Made by a program: the position numbers and the translations under genes
Part shown: one piece after another, positions 61,361-64,000 of the stretch
Numbering within the stretch: position 1 is the stretch's first letter
How the letters are laid out: every line of letters begins with the position of its first letter
Notes under the pieces: generated by a model
The model's input: only the letters and a program-made list of their open reading frames with translations
Told to the model about the DNA's origin: nothing
Database searches by the model: none
Assembly: GCA_022577435.1 (NCBI GenBank)
Contig: JAKOON010000021.1
Span: forward strand, 10,419,699 to 10,483,698
Length of the DNA: 64,000 nt
Source: Embiotoca jacksoni
Taxonomy: Eukaryota > Chordata > Actinopteri > Embiotocidae
Reading direction: 5' to 3'

Positions 61361-61747
61361 GTGAGTGTTACCGACAGATACCCGGATGGACCCCTCGGTC
61401 TTGTCCTCACCTGCACCCTGAGCAGCCCGCAGCGCACTCGTCCACTCGTCCAGCGGCCGCTGTGACAGCGGGGTCGTAACACCCCGGGAGGTGTGCAGAC
61501 TGAAACGGGCCCGTTCTGTACAGCAGCGCTGAAAACACTGCTGTGATTGGTCCTGAACGCCGTGTGTGTGTAAATGATCCCGTTTATCTGCAGCAAACAA
61601 CAACACCATCACTTCACATCGTTTACGTTATCATGGTGTGTGGCGGAATATGTTACTGATCAACCTCCTGCACCCCCCCCCTCTCCCCTACCCCATTATG
61701 CATCCTATATTTTACGAGGGGGGGCATTCAAGTATCTGCAGCAGCCA

Positions 61748-61748
<1 letters not shown>

Positions 61749-61815
<67 letters not shown>
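61749..61815. repeat. (GT)n microsatellite
   Basis: Uninterrupted GT array of about 33 units. Confidence 0.98.
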
Positions 61816-61817
<2 letters not shown>

Positions 61818-62261
61818 CCTTGTCCTGCGAGCTTTGTGTCACTGAAGTGACAGTGGGTTGTTGTTTTTTTTTGTCCCCTGCGAGTCGCTGCGTCCCGTGG
61901 ACACGCTGCTGCAGGTGGTGTCCAACATGCCGCAGCCCGCTGAAGCCGAGGGAGACGGGAGAACAACACACCGTAATGTTTACATCCCGACGGGGCCGAG
62001 ACCACCTGCCGGTGTCTCCGCCGGCCGGGCCACAGTACGCCATGTCTGTCGCTTCCTTACCAAAAAAAAAAATTTAAAAAAAAAAAATGAAGGGAAAAAA
62101 CAAAAAAACAGGTTGTAACGAAGTGCGTGCACCAAACATCCCGTCAATGAAACTTACTGAGTTATTATTCTGCAGAAGTCGCGCGGAAGTCAATCACGCT
62201 GCAGTTGAAGTGTTCATCTATTGCTTTCTGTGGTCTGAGACACTGTGGGAGGTTGTCTGGT

Positions 62262-62262
<1 letters not shown>

Positions 62263-62296
<34 letters not shown>

Positions 62297-62345
62297 GAGC
62301 CTGAGACACAGCTGATCAAAGTGGGTTTAAGATACTCCATGTAAA

Positions 62346-62400
<55 letters not shown>
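62263..62400. repeat. (GT)n and (CA)n arrays facing each other
   Basis: A GT array (62263-62295) and a CA array (62349-62400) are 53 bp apart and form a perfect inverted repeat able to fold as a hairpin. Confidence 0.95.
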
Positions 62401-62403
<3 letters not shown>

Positions 62404-63776
62404 AGATACACTCCAGCATTGATGAGTCACAGATCACAATGTAGGTCACATCGACGGTCCGGTGCTCAACCAACACTCGGCGCTTCGCTGGCAGCGCCGG
62501 CAACTTTGGTTTGATTTATTCTCATTACATCAAAATACTGCTGTTGAGGATTTTTTTTTTTTTTTTTTTTAATGATGTAACATGGTTACTGTTAGGAAGG
62601 GTTGGGAGATATGGTTGCTGGGGAAGCGTGTCTGAAAGTAAAGTGGCAAATAAATTCAAATCACTTGGAAAGGAAGTTAGAAGGAGAAGTTCTATTTATT
62701 TGTAATAAAACATGCAGTTTTAGAACATTTCAAGACAAATTCACATGAAATGGGCCGCGACGAAAAACCATCCGCACCTTAATCTGGACCTGAATATGTC
62801 TCTAAGACAAAATACCCGTCTGAAATTCATAGAAGAGCCCCTGACTCGGCTCCAGTTGTTCCATCCATAGTTAATCCTTCACCAGAGTAAATCTTGACAC
62901 TAAAGATAACCTGCCAGCGAGCGGTTCTCATGGGTTCTATGAGATGTAATCCTGTCAGCCTTCTTACTCTCAAAAATCAAATACATGTTTTATTAAAAAA
63001 AAGTTGGACTCCGAAGGTTGTTTGTGAAAATGTGTCCAAGTCGAAGCGGATGTGGAGATGATGCAGTTTAATCTGTAATTCTACTGTTAACGATGCTCCG
63101 TCGTTACGGCAACTCTCACAAAATAACCCCCAGACGATGTCGTCGTGATGTCATCAGGGTTATCCTTAAAATCTTATCTTAGAAATATGCTGCTTGTTCA
63201 CGTTGCTACGTTAAGTTTCAGTGTTTGATCAGCTTGGGAGCAGAAGTCTGCTTGACGTGACCACTTCGGCATCTTTCAGCTCTACGTCGGATAAACTGAG
63301 TCTTTCAGGGAAATGTGTCTCGTTACAACTCTGACGTGAAGGCTGGTTACAGATGGGAAACCTTTAATTACAGTAACTCTGACATGGTATGAGCGCTGAA
63401 GAGCTGGATGTTTACCATGCTGGGGAGTTGCATTATGGGAAATGTAGAGTTTTCTGTGTCCCAAGAAAGAAAGAAAGAAATGTGGATGTCTCCACCTCTG
63501 CAACGCCTCTTTTGTTGTGTCTCTAAACGGCGTCTTTTTAAAGGACTGCGTCAGTAGGTAAACGAGTAAAGTCAGAATTTAGGACTGGGGACTTATTTTG
63601 TGATAAGGAATGAGATTTTAGGCCTTGAATAATTTGTTATTAAGGTCAGAGGTTAAAGGTCAGTCAGAAGGAGGACGGTTGAATTTTACCTCAGAGCTTT
63701 AGACTAATCTGTAAATGAGGTCAGAATCTGTTACAGCGGGAGAGTTGTTGTTATGTTGGCCAGAGGTGCAGAGACA

Positions 63777-63817
<41 letters not shown>

Positions 63818-63832
63818 ACACACACACACACA
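63777..63832. repeat. (CA)n microsatellite
   Basis: CA array with two CG interruptions. Confidence 0.96.
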
Positions 63833-63938
63833 CTGACTGGTGCTCTGCTACTCAACGGCCCTTGTCATTATGTGCTGCTCTCGCTCTCCTTCCTCCTTCA
63901 TTATTTCCTCTCCTATACAGCCCTCCTTATCAGTGTGG

Positions 63939-63942
<4 letters not shown>

Positions 63943-64000
<58 letters not shown>
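63943..64000. repeat. (CT)n(CA)n compound microsatellite at window edge
   Basis: CT units change to CA units at 63971 and run off the window. Confidence 0.96.

Larger units (their letters stand above)
61361..64000. other. presumed first intron of the downstream gene
   Basis: It is rich in CA/GT arrays, with a CpG-rich patch at 61870-62040 that may hold another exon or enhancer. No exon could be supported. Confidence 0.4.

Noticed and set aside
60866..61612. 248-codon minus-strand frame over the 61-kb promoter
   Set aside because: It covers GC-rich promoter sequence, has low-complexity Arg/Ser content and no domain. The plus-strand promoter reading explains the region better.
1..64000. Prokaryotic-style operon, phage or CRISPR array
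   Set aside because: Introns, microsatellites and SINEs show a fish nuclear genome. No spaced identical repeats with unique spacers were seen.

Overview
The window looks like teleost fish nuclear DNA. Genes are split into many short exons by GT-AG introns. CA/GT, ATT and pentamer microsatellites are dense, and there are many fish-type interspersed repeats (a tRNA-derived SINE with A and B boxes, Tc1-like relics, MITEs, an L2-type LINE fragment). The proteins also fit: a SULT2-like cytosolic sulfotransferase and a CD300/pIgR-like immune receptor of the kind expanded in fish.

Layout, all on the + strand. (1) Positions 1-3378 hold the 3' part of a cytosolic sulfotransferase gene; its 5' end lies before the window. 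(2) Positions 5534-8742 hold a complete receptor gene with two Ig domains, one membrane segment and two ITIMs. (3) Positions 14380-58288 hold one giant gene, which I could join from 47 coding exons without a frame break into about 2,986 residues. Its product has two LOTUS/OST-HTH domains, a long middle region, an HSP90-type (GHKL) ATPase domain of the NO VEIN/sacsin kind, and a C-terminal NO VEIN domain (DUF3883) with PD-(D/E)xK nuclease-like motifs. (4) From about 61.1 kb a GC-rich CCAAT/Sp1-type promoter and a first exon with a strong donor at 61361 mark a further gene that runs out of the window.

The most interesting observation concerns gene 3. A short first coding exon (14380-14410) splices in frame to 16206. 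Just upstream of it lie a TATA box (14323-14329), an ISRE/IRF-type element (14227-14244) and a GAS/STAT-type element (14159-14167). This is the layout of an interferon-stimulated gene. I infer that the protein may be an inducible RNA-binding ATPase with a nuclease-like tail, possibly an innate-immune effector. That function is a hypothesis; the domain and promoter motifs are visible in the sequence.

Introns and gaps are mostly repeats. A notable relic is an antisense piece of the last exon of the proteasome receptor gene ADRM1 (Rpn13) inside an intron of gene 3. Exon boundaries were placed by hand from splice consensus, phase and protein sense. No database search was run.
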